From assembly GCA_037893245.1 (NCBI GenBank), contig JBAIAA010000074.1, forward strand, positions 3,658,001-3,722,000: a DNA stretch of 64,000 nucleotides, written 5' to 3'. Below, in pieces: positions 11,777 to 22,507 of the stretch (positions within the stretch are counted from its first letter, which is position 1; every line of letters starts with the position of its first letter). The notes below the pieces were generated by a model. That model was not told the DNA's origin and did not search any database. It saw only the letters and a list, made by a program, of their open reading frames with translations. This DNA is from Crossaster papposus (taxonomy: Eukaryota > Echinodermata > Asteroidea > Velatida > Solasteridae). The translations under genes and the position numbers were made by a program.

Positions 11777-12606
11777 TATACGGCCGCTATTTTACCGTGA
11801 ATTGGTCCCTTGATTTCCAAGTACATGTACAATGTACATGAGGGGGAAAACACCAGCTCGGATTCCCAAACTTATTTCCTTGTCTTGTGCAATCCAGATT
11901 TTTCATTGCAACTGTTGGGTCTATGAGCTTTATTACCGAGTCAGTCATATTTAATTGAAAATGAGGTAAATCTTCATTTTTGAAACTTGAATAGAAATGA
12001 CCTAAAGTTTAATTACAAATTAATATCAGTCCTTTGTGAATAATTAAATATTTGTGATTAAACATACTTTATGTTTTAATCCGCATAAAACTTTTAAAAA
12101 AATAAAGTGAGGCTAGACTGCAACAATAGTCTGGCACCCGTCCAAAACATTCAGGGAACACGACCAAAATGGTTTCCTTAAAAGATAGTTTAATGATTCT
12201 TTTTGATCCCTGGTCTCTTCCGTGTAAATTACAAAACAATCATTGGAGCATCTTGAACGAAAAGTACCCAATAACTTGCTAACAATGAATGGTAATGGTT
12301 GTAGAATGTAGCCCTTTTTATCATCACTTTATCATAACATCTCACTAAAGAGTATTACCGTGGTGTTATCGTGGTCTTATTGCCTTTTCGCCATGCAAAC
12401 CTTCAAATCTCGCATCACTTTCCTCTTCAATGTCATCTATCAAGTTACTTCAAGCATCTTAGATTAGCTACAAACTCATAAATTTTATCTAATTTTCGGC
12501 CCATAGAGTGCCCGGCGATATCAGGGAATAAGAAAACATTGCGTAAATTGGGTCCAAGTTACGCCACAAGTTTTGTCGGTGTTTATTATTTTGTTATGGT
12601 TATGGC

Positions 12607-13704
12607 ATGGTTTCCTTTTTGGTTGTAACATGCATCGTGGTGCTTCACTTCGTAGACCTCGCCGTCATATGCGTAGATTTCATGGGCAAGCAGAAGGACA
12701 CTGTCTTCGTCTGTTCCTACTTGACGTACCTACCACACCTGACCATGACCCTTCTGTTCTGTCTTCTCATGCGGCTGTATCTGTCCTGCGTGTACGATAA
12801 AAACAGAGACCGTTTGGCCGTGTTTTCTGCAGACTACCTTGACGCGCGCTCTAAGTACCGCCCCAGTAAACTGGGGTTACGCTTGGCCGTATTCATGGCT
12901 CTACCCGCGGTCTGCATCGCCATGAAGTTCGTGGTGTTTTTCAAGGAATCCGGTAGTGCCTACTGCCCCCGAGATGCCTTCGTTTACATCAGGACCATAG
13001 GAGGCGTGGCTGGGTACGCTTTCTACGGAATCTTCTGCTTCGTGATTCACTGCCTCCAGTTGTCGCACCGCGAAGAGTTTCACTTTGCCGCCGTCAATAT
13101 CATCAGCCATCAGCGAGCTGCGTCTGAGATCGAGACCACCAAGGCCGATATACGGAAGCTGTGCTTCGGCTTCCGGGGCTTTCGCGATTTCGTCGGGCGC
13201 TGGCTGGTACTGTCTGTCTCCCTTGCGGTCTTAGGGATTGTTTTCATGATCCCGTACACCATGGACACACTGCCAGAGATCAGAAAGCACCTGGCACGAG
13301 AGGAGTCCAACCTACTGCTGTGGACCGTCTTCACGTGGTGCGACAAGATTCTCTTTCTGGCGGGTCCCTTGCTAGCAGTCGGCGGGTTGGACGTCAGGCT
13401 TCCTTGGCGCACCTTCAAAGAAAGCGTCCTTCAGGCGTGGGACCAGAGTCGCCCTCAGGCCGGAATTATTAACGCGGATCCGAATAAGGAGGAAAGAGCG
13501 ACAGACAGCAAGACACTGGATGAGATCATCTCCCACATCAATCTCCTAAAAGACGGTGGGTCCTGGATCAAGTCGACACTCATCTCCTCTGTTATCAGCA
13601 TCTATCTAGGCACCACGTTGGATCCTTCCCAAGACTTAGACCCTTGGATCGGTTTGGCTTGCAGGCCACCTTTCGGTAACCACACCGAATATGGATATTT
13701 ATAG
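12607..13704 (+). CDS. Uncharacterised multi-pass membrane protein (365 codons, 5' end uncertain)
   Basis: I do not recognise the family. The frame has codon use typical of real coding DNA: GC-rich third positions against AT-rich surroundings. Hydrophobic segments lie near residues 3-25, 41-63, 92-112, 131-152, 198-219, 238-262 and 322-338, suggesting five to seven membrane passes with short charged loops. Cys and His are present but form no zinc motif. A cytoplasmic-looking stretch rich in Asp, Lys and Glu lies at about 285-315. The first ATG that gives a hydrophobic start is 12607, but the frame is open back to 12547, so an upstream exon is possible. It begins only about 35 bp after the end of the CBP duplication, so the duplication may have cut off its 5' part. 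A chemoreceptor-like or transporter-like role is conceivable but unsupported. Confidence 0.65.
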   Translation: MVSFLVVTCIVVLHFVDLAVICVDFMGKQKDTVFVCSYLTYLPHLTMTLLFCLLMRLYLSCVYDKNRDRLAVFSADYLDARSKYRPSKLGLRLAVFMALPAVCIAMKFVVFFKESGSAYCPRDAFVYIRTIGGVAGYAFYGIFCFVIHCLQLSHREEFHFAAVNIISHQRAASEIETTKADIRKLCFGFRGFRDFVGRWLVLSVSLAVLGIVFMIPYTMDTLPEIRKHLAREESNLLLWTVFTWCDKILFLAGPLLAVGGLDVRLPWRTFKESVLQAWDQSRPQAGIINADPNKEERATDSKTLDEIISHINLLKDGGSWIKSTLISSVISIYLGTTLDPSQDLDPWIGLACRPPFGNHTEYGYL

Positions 13705-16129
13705 CTTCTCGACCGGCCGGGTTACATTGCCCCGGCCCGGCGGCCCAGTCACTGTGTATAATAGTTCTCAAAATAGGCAGAAGTTCATACGAAACACAAA
13801 ACCAACGGAAAAAAATCCGGCCGCTCATAAGCGTTTGTTCAACTGCAGAGGTAGACTGGTTCACGCTTCCCTATCATTAACTGATCGATTTTGTAGACCA
13901 AACTAACGATTGTTTGCTATATATATTGCTTTATACCGTAGTGCAACTTATACAATATTTGACGCCCTTAGTCTAAACTACCCGGGCGAACTGGACTGGT
14001 AGAACTCTCTTAAAGTCGGGGACATCTAGCCTGAAGGGCAATATGTTATACAAGAAACAAATGAGCGGTTTGCTTAGCTCTTTAACGCATTTGTTATTTA
14101 GATTACAACATATTTACAACATACAACATATTTACAGTAAATAATTTAGAAAAAATGCTAAATTTAGTTTATACAAACTAACACATTTGGTGATTGATCC
14201 GTAAGTAAAAAGTAGTTATCATTATGTTATTTTTGTTAACGTTTTATTCGAAATTTTGGGAGGTCACATGTAGAATTCTTGCCAGTGAGGTAAAATCTAG
14301 TATTATTTTGCTACAAAAATGCTGATTCACACACACGCGATCTGGCTCTTTTTAAGATAGAATACTTTAATGCATGTTCTAAAAATAGCCCAAGGGTGAC
14401 ATTTAAAACATTTAATTTTTGTCTCAAGTAAGGGCAAGGATGATACTTTGTAATGATATAGTTGATTTTGATATAAAATGTTGTAATTTGGATGGGTGAT
14501 TTTATTGTAATAAAAAAAAAAAAAACGGTTATTGCGGCCCCCAAACTGGCTAAAAATGGCAAAACACAAAATGGCCTGTTACCGTGGCAACAGGCAATAG
14601 AGAAACAAAATCATTTTTTTTACTTGCTTACCAAGTCCTTTCATATTAAAAAAAATATAAAAAATGTCGAGAACACTTTATGAAATGTTTACGTGGACCC
14701 ACTCTTAAATATGCTTTCATACATGATCGTTTCGTTTTCAAATTCCAAGGCGATTGAAATTATTCATTGACAATAATGAAATATTGATAAATCACAAATT
14801 GTTTCCAATCATGCAAAAATATTTGCATAAAAATATATAGTGTTCTTCGTAAAGACGGTCAATAGGGCATACCATGTTTATGTTAATTGTCTTGGTTTAG
14901 GAGTTAAAGAAGGAATTTTCCAGTTCTTTTTACAGTTTATTTTTATGTTCAAAATGATAGAGAAAAAATGCTCACTAACGAATTTAAGGTTATATTATCT
15001 TATTATGAATGTTTGTTGTGAATACGCTTCCAATCAAATCGGAAGTAAAAGTTTAAATATTGAAGTGTAAATCACCACGTTATGCAGATTGTAATGTACA
15101 CATAACCGAATCGTTGCTATTTAAAGACATTATTTAAGTTTGTAAGGCGAATTCAATTGAATCAAATAGTATCAACACATAATTATGATAATATTCAAAC
15201 ATTGTGTAGGTCATAAATATATAGACAAGCTGAAAGTATAAGAATTGTATTGTAGGCCCTATATAGCTATTTATAGCTATTAGTCTGTTGTAAGTACATG
15301 TATGGTTGGTTATCGTGGCTGAGATGAGATTGGTCAATACGAAACTCGATTGTGCAAAACCATATTTTATAATAGAAGATGTGTGATCCTGTTCCGAGTG
15401 CAAGGTTCTTGGGTCGCGTTTGAGCGCGACAACCGAGTTTCGCGTGTCAAGCTTAGAACAGACCGCCCGACCAACCTGTCAATTTGTCCCGGATGTGCAA
15501 GGGTCGCATGCGCAGAGCTCATCAAGTTCATGTTGTTTTGTCTGGTACGTGACTTCATTTCCGGTCTGTATTTCCTCCAAAGCTCTAGGGGCCAAAAATG
15601 CCTTGCTCAGTTAAAATGGTTACCAGTTTTGACTCTATGTGTTTTTCCTGGGCGCCTCCCAAATAAACGAGTTAAACATTCTACCTGAGGCTAAACCATT
15701 TATAATTGTATGCATGTCTTGTGCTAAATCAGGTAAGTAAAATAATGCAAATGAAGACCCCCCCCCCCCACAAAAAACCACCCCCCTAAACAAACAAACA
15801 AACAAACAAACAAACACCCCAACAAAACCACAGTGAACTGCAATTAAGCAAAAACACATTCTGATAACTTTAGTGTTCAAGCAGCTTTGACATTAAACTC
15901 CATAAATGCGTTACCATCAAAATAAATTTTAACATTTTAAAACATTCGCAGAATAGTATTTTTAAAACTTGATGTAGAGCGTAGAGATGTGGAACTCGAC
16001 AATTTGTTTTCAAAATGTTTTGGTATAATAGGTTCTCTTTAATAATATCGTGGCTAGAGTTGGTTTCATAAAGGGGCTCTATATACAACACGAACTAAAC
16101 ACTGAACAAATCACGACCGGTGTACGTCA
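13705..16129. other. No gene seen; low-complexity tracts
   Basis: AT-rich DNA with A-runs near 14507-14525 and a C-run followed by a (CAAA)n tract at about 15760-15815. Open frames here are short and on both strands. Nothing resembles a protein, tRNA or inverted-repeat element. Confidence 0.4.
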
Positions 16130-16345
16130 TGTTTCTATCTATAGTTGGTCACCCATCAAGTCAGTGGTTCGAGTTGTCTTTCATTGGGGAAGTAACCAAA
16201 ATATATTTGTCAAGGCACTTATCTATATCTAACCCGGTTTTTCTTTTGGCCTTGCTCTCTCCACAAGACAATTGGCGAAGATTCAAACCACAGACCTTTC
16301 GATTCATAGCCCACCTCTCGACCAACTGTGCTTTTGGCGAGTTAG
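16130..16345 (-). mobile_element. Probable tRNA-derived SINE
   Basis: Read on the minus strand, an A-box-like AGTTGGTCGAGAGGTGG and a B-box-like GGTTTGAATC are spaced as in a tRNA. A body continues to lower coordinates (AACCGGGTTAGATATAGATA, GTGCCTTGACAAATATATTT). The tRNA fold is imperfect. Called from promoter boxes only. Confidence 0.4.
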
Positions 16346-16555
16346 TTAAAGGACAGGGGTTTCTATCGAGTTCTTTAATAATAGATCAGTTACCATTGTT
16401 CTTTTCATGAATATACGTTTATGCATTACCCAGCTGCCGAAGAAAAAAATCGCGAACCGCTACACGTGGTCTAAGTTCCTTTATTGCCTTTTCGCCACCG
16501 AAACCTTCAAATCTCATCTGTCTTCCTTTCATTGGTCAGTTGTGAGTGTCAATCA

Positions 16556-16915
16556 CGAAGCACGCGTTTGAACGTGTCATCAACGTCTATAAAACGTCCA
16601 CCAATAAGATGTGTTCATTTCACAGTGTCGGTGACTGCAAGTGTTCATTTCACAGTGTCGGTGACTGCAAGTCACATTAACATAACTCACGTTCATGAAT
16701 ATTAAACGAGTCAGTGGTGTGTGATTGACAGCGCGCTAGGGATCACGCGTTTGAACGTGTCATCGACGTCTATAAATTGTCCACCAATAAGATGTGTTCA
16801 TTTCACAGTGTCGGTGACTGACTGCAAGTACATTAACATAGGGCCTAACTCCCGTTCGTGAATATTAAACGAGTCAGTGGTGTGTGATTGACAGCGCGCC
16901 AGGGGCCAATCATAC
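16556..16915 (+). repeat. Tandem repeat with CCAAT and TATA-like words upstream of the C1q gene
   Basis: Two units of about 180 bp, the first starting near 16560 and the second near 16745. Each contains CACGCGTTTGAACGTGTCAT, ACGTCTATAAA, CCACCAATAAG, TTCACAGTGTCGGTGACTG and ATTAAACGAGTCAGTGGTG. In the first unit the TTCACAGTGTCGGTGACTG word is itself doubled with a period of about 31 bp. They lie immediately before the putative first exon of the C1q gene, so promoter function is plausible but inferred. Confidence 0.75.
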
Positions 16916-16959
16916 ACCGAGCAAAGTTCCTCGGTCACTGCTTAGGAAATCAATGGCAA

Positions 16960-17972
16960 GTCTTTAAGGCAGGAGCGCGCGCTTCATTCCTCACAACGAT
17001 TGCAACTCATCTTCGCCTTCGGCCGGAGGACAACCGGAGAGAGACCTGAACGCAAGAACGAGAATACAAGGTAAGATTCCGTGACAGATGGAAACAGCTC
17101 TTTAAGTCTTGAGATGGAATTCATGTTTTTATTCCTTCTTGATCAGTGGTTCTTACGAAAGCATTTTTTTAAACGAAACTCGTGAATAGAGCAAGTTGTG
17201 TCAGATTATATTTTGACTCTATGCTACACTGTCAGGGACCACGTAAAATGGTTGTAAAAGGCTGTTCACTTACTGTACTTAGGGTCCCATACATGTATAT
17301 ATACCCTTGATACTGCGCTTGATGTTCAAGCTGTTCCATCATCATTTTGACATGCTTCAGTGAGCACACACAGCCTACCCCAGCATCCTACCAAGCATCT
17401 GTTAGCATCCTGTCAGAATCTGTCACGTATCCTGTTCCAGAATTGTCCACGTCATGTCCACTGAACTCAGCACCATCCACAACCCATATGGTGTTATCGC
17501 AAACCTCCCATCCTATTGATTTTTTCACCACTCCATGCAAACCCTTAGGGCCTACGTCTTATTTAAAAGAGTTGGAGCAAACGTCAAATGTTTTGTATTT
17601 CTTCTTTGCATCCACAGACTCGCTTTGTTATCTCCCCCTGTTATCTCCCCAGTTTGTCATCCTCTTTGTTACTTCCTTTCCAATGATAGCTGCTCGCTTT
17701 TATAAAACGAACAAATAAACACATTTCTTAAATATAGCCTTTACACCGACAACAGCCTCAAGGCGCTGTAAGTCATCGACACTTAAACATTAAAAGTACA
17801 ATAACAGTAAAACATAACAACTAGACATTCAAAATACATTAAAATAAACAAATAAAGAGACTTGTTGTGATGAAAGGTGTTTGTTTTCTTTGTATTATTT
17901 TCAGGTGACATTCAACTTCAGTCACTAAGATTTCTTCTTCAGTTGAGCTCTGACTAAAAACACCACGTCAAG
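16960..17972 (+). other. Two probable 5' UTR exons of the C1q gene
   Basis: A GC-richer stretch ends in GAGAATACAAG followed by the donor GTAAGATT at 17071. A short exon 17905-17972 is bounded by the acceptor TATTATTTTCAG and the donor GTAGGC. Neither contains an initiator that would open a long frame, so they would be non-coding leaders spliced to the acceptor at 18763. The transcription start near 16960 is a guess. Confidence 0.45.
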
Positions 17973-18764
17973 GTAGGCCTTACTGTATTAAAAAACAAAA
18001 AACGAATAACGCTATATTTTTTTACATCGCCACAAAACCATTGACATATCTTGTGAGGAGCTATAGCTGAACAATCAGCGAGACAAATTCTGAAATATTA
18101 CCGTATTTACAGAGTTTTTCATTCAGGATATTATATCTTCCCCAGTTATTTTAACACTTGTATCACATATTCTTATAACGACACTTTACTTTCGTCCCCG
18201 AACATCGCCTAGCTCAATTCTCAATTTCAAAAATAGTTAGCAATGAATTCCATTCTAGATCAAGTATTATTGCAATTTGTATACCTTTCTGATTCCTCTT
18301 TCTGATAGTAAACAGAACAAAATGCAATGACAACAGCGTCCAAATCTAATAAAATTAAAAAAAACCAAAAAAAAAAAACCACGCATTAATTTATGACGAA
18401 TCACAATGCTTTAATTTAAATGAAACCCCTTTCTAATTTTAGAAATTATCAAAGACTTAAGCTCGACTATTTTTGCGGACGAATTAAAGTGTAGTTTCTG
18501 GAGAATTTCTGGAGAAAAGAAGAGGTGGGTTAGCCCTCAAAACCCGTACGACACTGTCCCTCAAAAAAGTTGTTCCGTTAAAATTAATGTGTTTTGCCGC
18601 TTTATCAAAACAGACCAAAATTAAAATCTGAAAATATTTTGCATGCGCTCTACCCGAGAACCTTTTAAATCTATTTTTTTTTTTTTGCTTCTTTTTCTGT
18701 TTAAGCAAATTATAGACTTTTGTGATTTATATTGTCTACTTTTGGTACATGTATTTTATACAGA

Positions 18765-19733
18765 ATGAAGATCTTGGTGGCAACCGTTCTTTCAATCGCC
18801 CTCCTTCTGGGTAACTCTGTCAAGCTCCGAGCTTCCGTCACTGGGCCGGTTGCCTCGGACGGTGATGGTCCTGCGTCTCAGGCGTGTCCGATGTGCTGCC
18901 AGGGACCTGCTGCCACACATGGTATACCAGGTTTACACGGCCAGCCGGGGTCAAAGGGCGACGAAGGTCAGCCGGGTCAAAATGGTGATATTGGGCCGAT
19001 CGGTCCAATGGGTGAGCGGGGAGCACTTGGGAACGCTGGGCCTAAAGGTGACAATGGGATAGGCCAGCCCGGCAAGATAGGTCCGAGAGGTCTGCGGGGT
19101 GTAGTCGGAAGTCCTGGTCAGACTGGTGTCAAAGGTCAAACTGGTGATATCGGACCGATCGGTCCAATGGGTGAGCGGGGAGCATCTGGGGACGCTGGGC
19201 CTAAAGGTGACGATGGGATAGGCCAGCGCGGCAAGATAGGTCCGAGAGGTCTGCAGGGTGTAGTCGGAAGTCCTGGTCAGACTGGTGTCAAAGGTCAGAA
19301 GGGTGGGCCAGGGGAGACACCAGACAATTCCAACCAGCGGGTAGCATTCACCGCGGTGAGGACGAGCCCCTCTGATACCTCTACGAGTCACGTCACCCGT
19401 TTGCCCTTCCAGCAGACCGAGACGCTTCTGCCGGGTACCAGCTTTGATCTCGGGACCGGCACGTTTACGTGTACTGTGCCGGGCACCTACGTGTTTACGT
19501 TTTCTGTGAACAAATATTCCAGCAGCTACCTGTACGTTCATCTCTGGAAGAACGACGACGCTGTTGTTTCTGGCCGTAGCGGTGATACAAGTCACAATGA
19601 GCAGGTGTCTGGGAGCGCGGTGCTGGTTCTGCAGCGAGGAGACACGGTGTGGCTTACCATGGCCGGTAGGGCGAATAGTAGTTCCACCCATCACCACACC
19701 TCATTCAATGGCTTCCTCCTTTACCCCGAATAA
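18765..19733 (+). CDS. Secreted collagen-like C1q-domain protein
   Basis: Predicted secreted trimeric C1q/TNF-like protein of 322 residues. Invertebrate members often act as pattern-recognition lectins, but the ligand here is unknown. The ATG at 18765 directly follows an acceptor (TTTATACAG). It opens with a signal peptide, MKILVATVLSIALLLGNS, then a short Cys pair (CPMCC). A collagen Gly-X-Y region covers about residues 50-180. It contains a 53-residue block duplicated in tandem at DNA positions 18984-19142 and 19143-19301, each copy with one two-residue interruption (GIGQ). The C1q globular domain follows from RVAFTAVRTSPSD to the end, with typical FTCTVPGTYVFTFSVNK, SGSAVLVLQRGDTVWL and FNGFLLYPE. 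The stop is embedded in AATAAATAATAAATAATT, which doubles as a poly(A)-signal-like word. The long antisense frame 18951-19697 is a shadow. Confidence 0.92.
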   Translation: MKILVATVLSIALLLGNSVKLRASVTGPVASDGDGPASQACPMCCQGPAATHGIPGLHGQPGSKGDEGQPGQNGDIGPIGPMGERGALGNAGPKGDNGIGQPGKIGPRGLRGVVGSPGQTGVKGQTGDIGPIGPMGERGASGDAGPKGDDGIGQRGKIGPRGLQGVVGSPGQTGVKGQKGGPGETPDNSNQRVAFTAVRTSPSDTSTSHVTRLPFQQTETLLPGTSFDLGTGTFTCTVPGTYVFTFSVNKYSSSYLYVHLWKNDDAVVSGRSGDTSHNEQVSGSAVLVLQRGDTVWLTMAGRANSSSTHHHTSFNGFLLYPE

Positions 19734-20162
19734 ATAATAAATAATTGCTGAAACAGTAATCGTATTAAAAAGGAATAATATTCAATGTCATAATAATTAA
19801 TATTTGTGTAGCGTCTTATATTAAAGTTTCAAAAACACCTTACAAACGGACATAAAAACTACATGAAAAACAATTAATGAAAAGTAATATATGCAATGAA
19901 CTTGTTTTAAGTTGCGTGCGTTTTTTTTATTCCACACTCGATATTTGTCGCAATAGCTGAAATATATTTGGTGTTTAATTCTAGACTTTGTTTCAATACG
20001 ATTTACTGCAGTTAATTAGTTGTACAATGTACTATCGAAAAATTGTTAAAACGCAATTATGATTTTGTTTCAATAGTCGATAATTGTTCTTAAAAATATT
20101 GTGCAAATGTTGTCATATTTTTTTGCAAATATTGTCTATTCCCTTTAAATCAATATTAATAC

Positions 20163-21474
20163 TTTAAGAAAGGTATACCATTTTGAGATATCTAAAAATT
20201 TACTATGTAATTATTGTTAAATATCTTACTTATTTTAAAGAAAATAATGATTCTAGGCATCCAGAAAAATGATTGCGGTAGATATCACTATTGTTTCGAA
20301 AAATTTTTTTCACAATAGTTCATAGTTTATTTTATTTTCACAATTTCAAATATCATCAAGAACACAGAAGAGAGTCTTAATTTACAAAATGTAATTAAAT
20401 CTAACATAATGGGTAATATTGTGGAGGGGCTCATTATGAAGCAAAGCTTATAAGCATGGGCCCCTAGCATTACACATGCCGGCATTGAGGCCTAAGCGAG
20501 GAATGTTAATAGAACCAAACTGGAAAACTATAGGACTCAATGCATGGCATGTACATGTACAATAAGGAAAGTTACATAATACACGTACACTCGGACACTA
20601 ACAATAGACAAGGACTGGACAGACTAGGTCAGCAAGAGGTTATAGCAATGCTTAGCAATGTACATAATACTATAATATAAGAATTTGACGTTTAATTACA
20701 AGGATTCAACAATAAGATTCAACAGTAGGATTTCAGCAAGACAGATTTAAACTCACGTTTAAAAATGAAGATATTTGTTAGATGTTTTAAGTTGTTCATC
20801 AAATGAGTTCCAAAGCCTGGGTCCCTCATATTTAATAGTTTTATGAGCAAAAGAAGTGCGAGTAAATGGGATGTGGAAATTGGAAGCTTGACGAATAAAA
20901 TGAGTAGGAATTTCACGATTCCGAGTAAATATACTCTGAACTGTTGATGGTAAAGTATTACAGGTGGATTGATACATAAGCGACCCAAGCTGATGGTTAT
21001 ATATATATATTTGCATTTTAAAATCCTATGTTTAACAAATAGGGGGTCTGAATGCGCTAAAAAATCTACATAATTAATTGAACGTAAAGCCCGTTTCTGT
21101 AAAAGGAGTAGCCTGTTTTAATTTGTGATAGAACTATTCCCCCATGCAAGAATTCCATAGTTAAGATATGATAAGATTAAAGTATTATACAGAGATTCAA
21201 GAACTGGTTCATGAAAAAAATGTTTGATCCTATTAATCAATTGGCAACAATTGTACATACAATCGCCGGACAGCGATCGCGAAAAAAGAAAGAATAACTG
21301 CTCAACGTCGGTTGAAAAAAAGAATGCCGTTTTTCGTGCTTTTCTCGGCATCCATGATTGTAAAACCTCGGACAGGTCAGTTGACCGATATTTACTACAA
21401 AATACAACACCCCCAAATCTACTCATTCTGATAATTCAAGCAATTACCAATGATGTTATCCTACCTTTGAAAAA
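20163..21474 (-). mobile_element. MITE family D copy split by a LINE
   Basis: Compared with complete copies near 39.5 and 53.2 kb, the left part (20163-20290) and right part (21245-21474) are two halves of one reversed family D element. Shared words include GATTCTAGGCATCCAG, GACAGGTCAGTT and ATCCTACCTTTGA. The middle is occupied by a retrotransposon fragment. Confidence 0.75.
20291..21244 (-). mobile_element. 3' fragment of a CR1/L2-like non-LTR retrotransposon
   Basis: Minus-strand translation gives the C-terminal end of a LINE reverse transcriptase: ESLYNTLILSYLNYGILAWG, then HIPFTRTSFAHKTIKYEG, GPRLWNSFDEQLK and, after a frameshift near 20765, FKREFKSVLLKSYC. These match the conserved tail of CR1/L2/jockey-type proteins. 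It is 5' truncated and frameshifted, hence inactive. Clade assignment is tentative. Confidence 0.75.
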
Positions 21475-22300
21475 ACATATAGGCCTATAGCGCCATCTAT
21501 TTATTCCTGGTGAAAAATGGAAAGTAAATCGCAAACAGGACCGAACTGCAACGCCGATTATGGAAACATTTTATGCGGAAGTAAACATTTGGTCTTGCAG
21601 GAAAATGTTGGTCTTGCACAAAAAATGTGCGTCTTTGACGATTTTTTTGGGGAGGTCTTGGCACGAAATGTTGGGTCTTGCACGAAAAAAACACATTAGT
21701 CTTGCATAACATTTATTGTGTTGGCAAATATTTTTTTGAATTAATTTCGCTTTAGCTTGCTATAGTTATGTCGACAACGCAAACGCAGCAGGAAAACGAT
21801 CGGCAAAGTTTGACCCGGTTCAACTAAGTTTGCAGTGGCGGGGAGTTTTGAGTCATTAATTTCCTAATTCAAGTAAGCTATTGAACAATAATAATACCAT
21901 TTAAATATTAGGGATGCCTAGTGCATGTTTTCATCATATTTTGATCACCAAACCTTTAGGTTGCTAACTATAGTGATTTCAATTTCTTTGGTAAGATTTC
22001 TATTTTATGTGCTTTGCGGTTCTAGGTAGAGTGTTAAACCATGCATAATAAAACTACAGTAATAAAGCAACGCGAATTGCTCGATCGACCGTATTATATT
22101 GCTCATACAAAGTCATGTACATGTACATAGTACTATCCAGTTACACAAAAATCACACAAATCCAAACTGCGCTCTTCACCTTTTATGAGCTAACTCGGTT
22201 CGACTAAGTTAAAAACTGCTAGTGCACTTTCCAGAAACTAGTAACAATGCGTGAGTATTTTTATTTTATTGTGAGGGGGTTTGCATTTTAATCTGGTAAC
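21475..22300. other. No gene seen
   Basis: AT-rich intergenic DNA with a few short repeats of the GTCTTGCA type near 21590-21710. No coding or RNA gene was supported. Confidence 0.4.
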
Positions 22301-22501
22301 TATGGTGGCCCTGAAGGGACTACGCAGATCGTGAATATTGACGTCAATATTCACGACAAATTTCACGACTTTCCTCAAAGTCGCGAATATTGACGTCAAA
22401 TTTGACGTCAATATTCGCGACTTTTTGGGAAAGTCGTGAATTTTTTCGTGAATATTGACGTCAATATTCACGATCTGCGTAGTCCCTTCAGGGCCACCAT
22501 A
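22301..22501. mobile_element. Palindromic MITE (family E) with 6-bp target duplication and four CRE octamers
   Basis: The 201-bp element starts TATGGTGGCCCTGAAGGGAC and ends with the exact complement. It is flanked by GGTAAC on both sides (22295-22300 and 22502-22507). TGACGTCA, the full CREB/ATF consensus, occurs at 22339, 22391, 22403 and 22456. A degraded relative lies at 25380-25590. Confidence 0.88.
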
Positions 22502-22507
22502 GGTAAC

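Larger units (their letters stand above)
9128..12572. repeat. Segmental duplication, copy 2
   Basis: This is a direct repeat of 3717-6916. It starts inside the homologue of the CBP last exon, keeps the stop codon and both poly(A)-like words, and ends just before the membrane-protein frame at 12607. The extra stretch 11478-11776 and shorter glutamine tracts distinguish it from copy 1. Confidence 0.93.

Noticed and set aside
17347..17718. 123-codon Ser/Thr/Pro-rich protein upstream of the C1q gene
   Set aside because: No motif, low-complexity composition, and it sits between probable leader exons in what should be intron.
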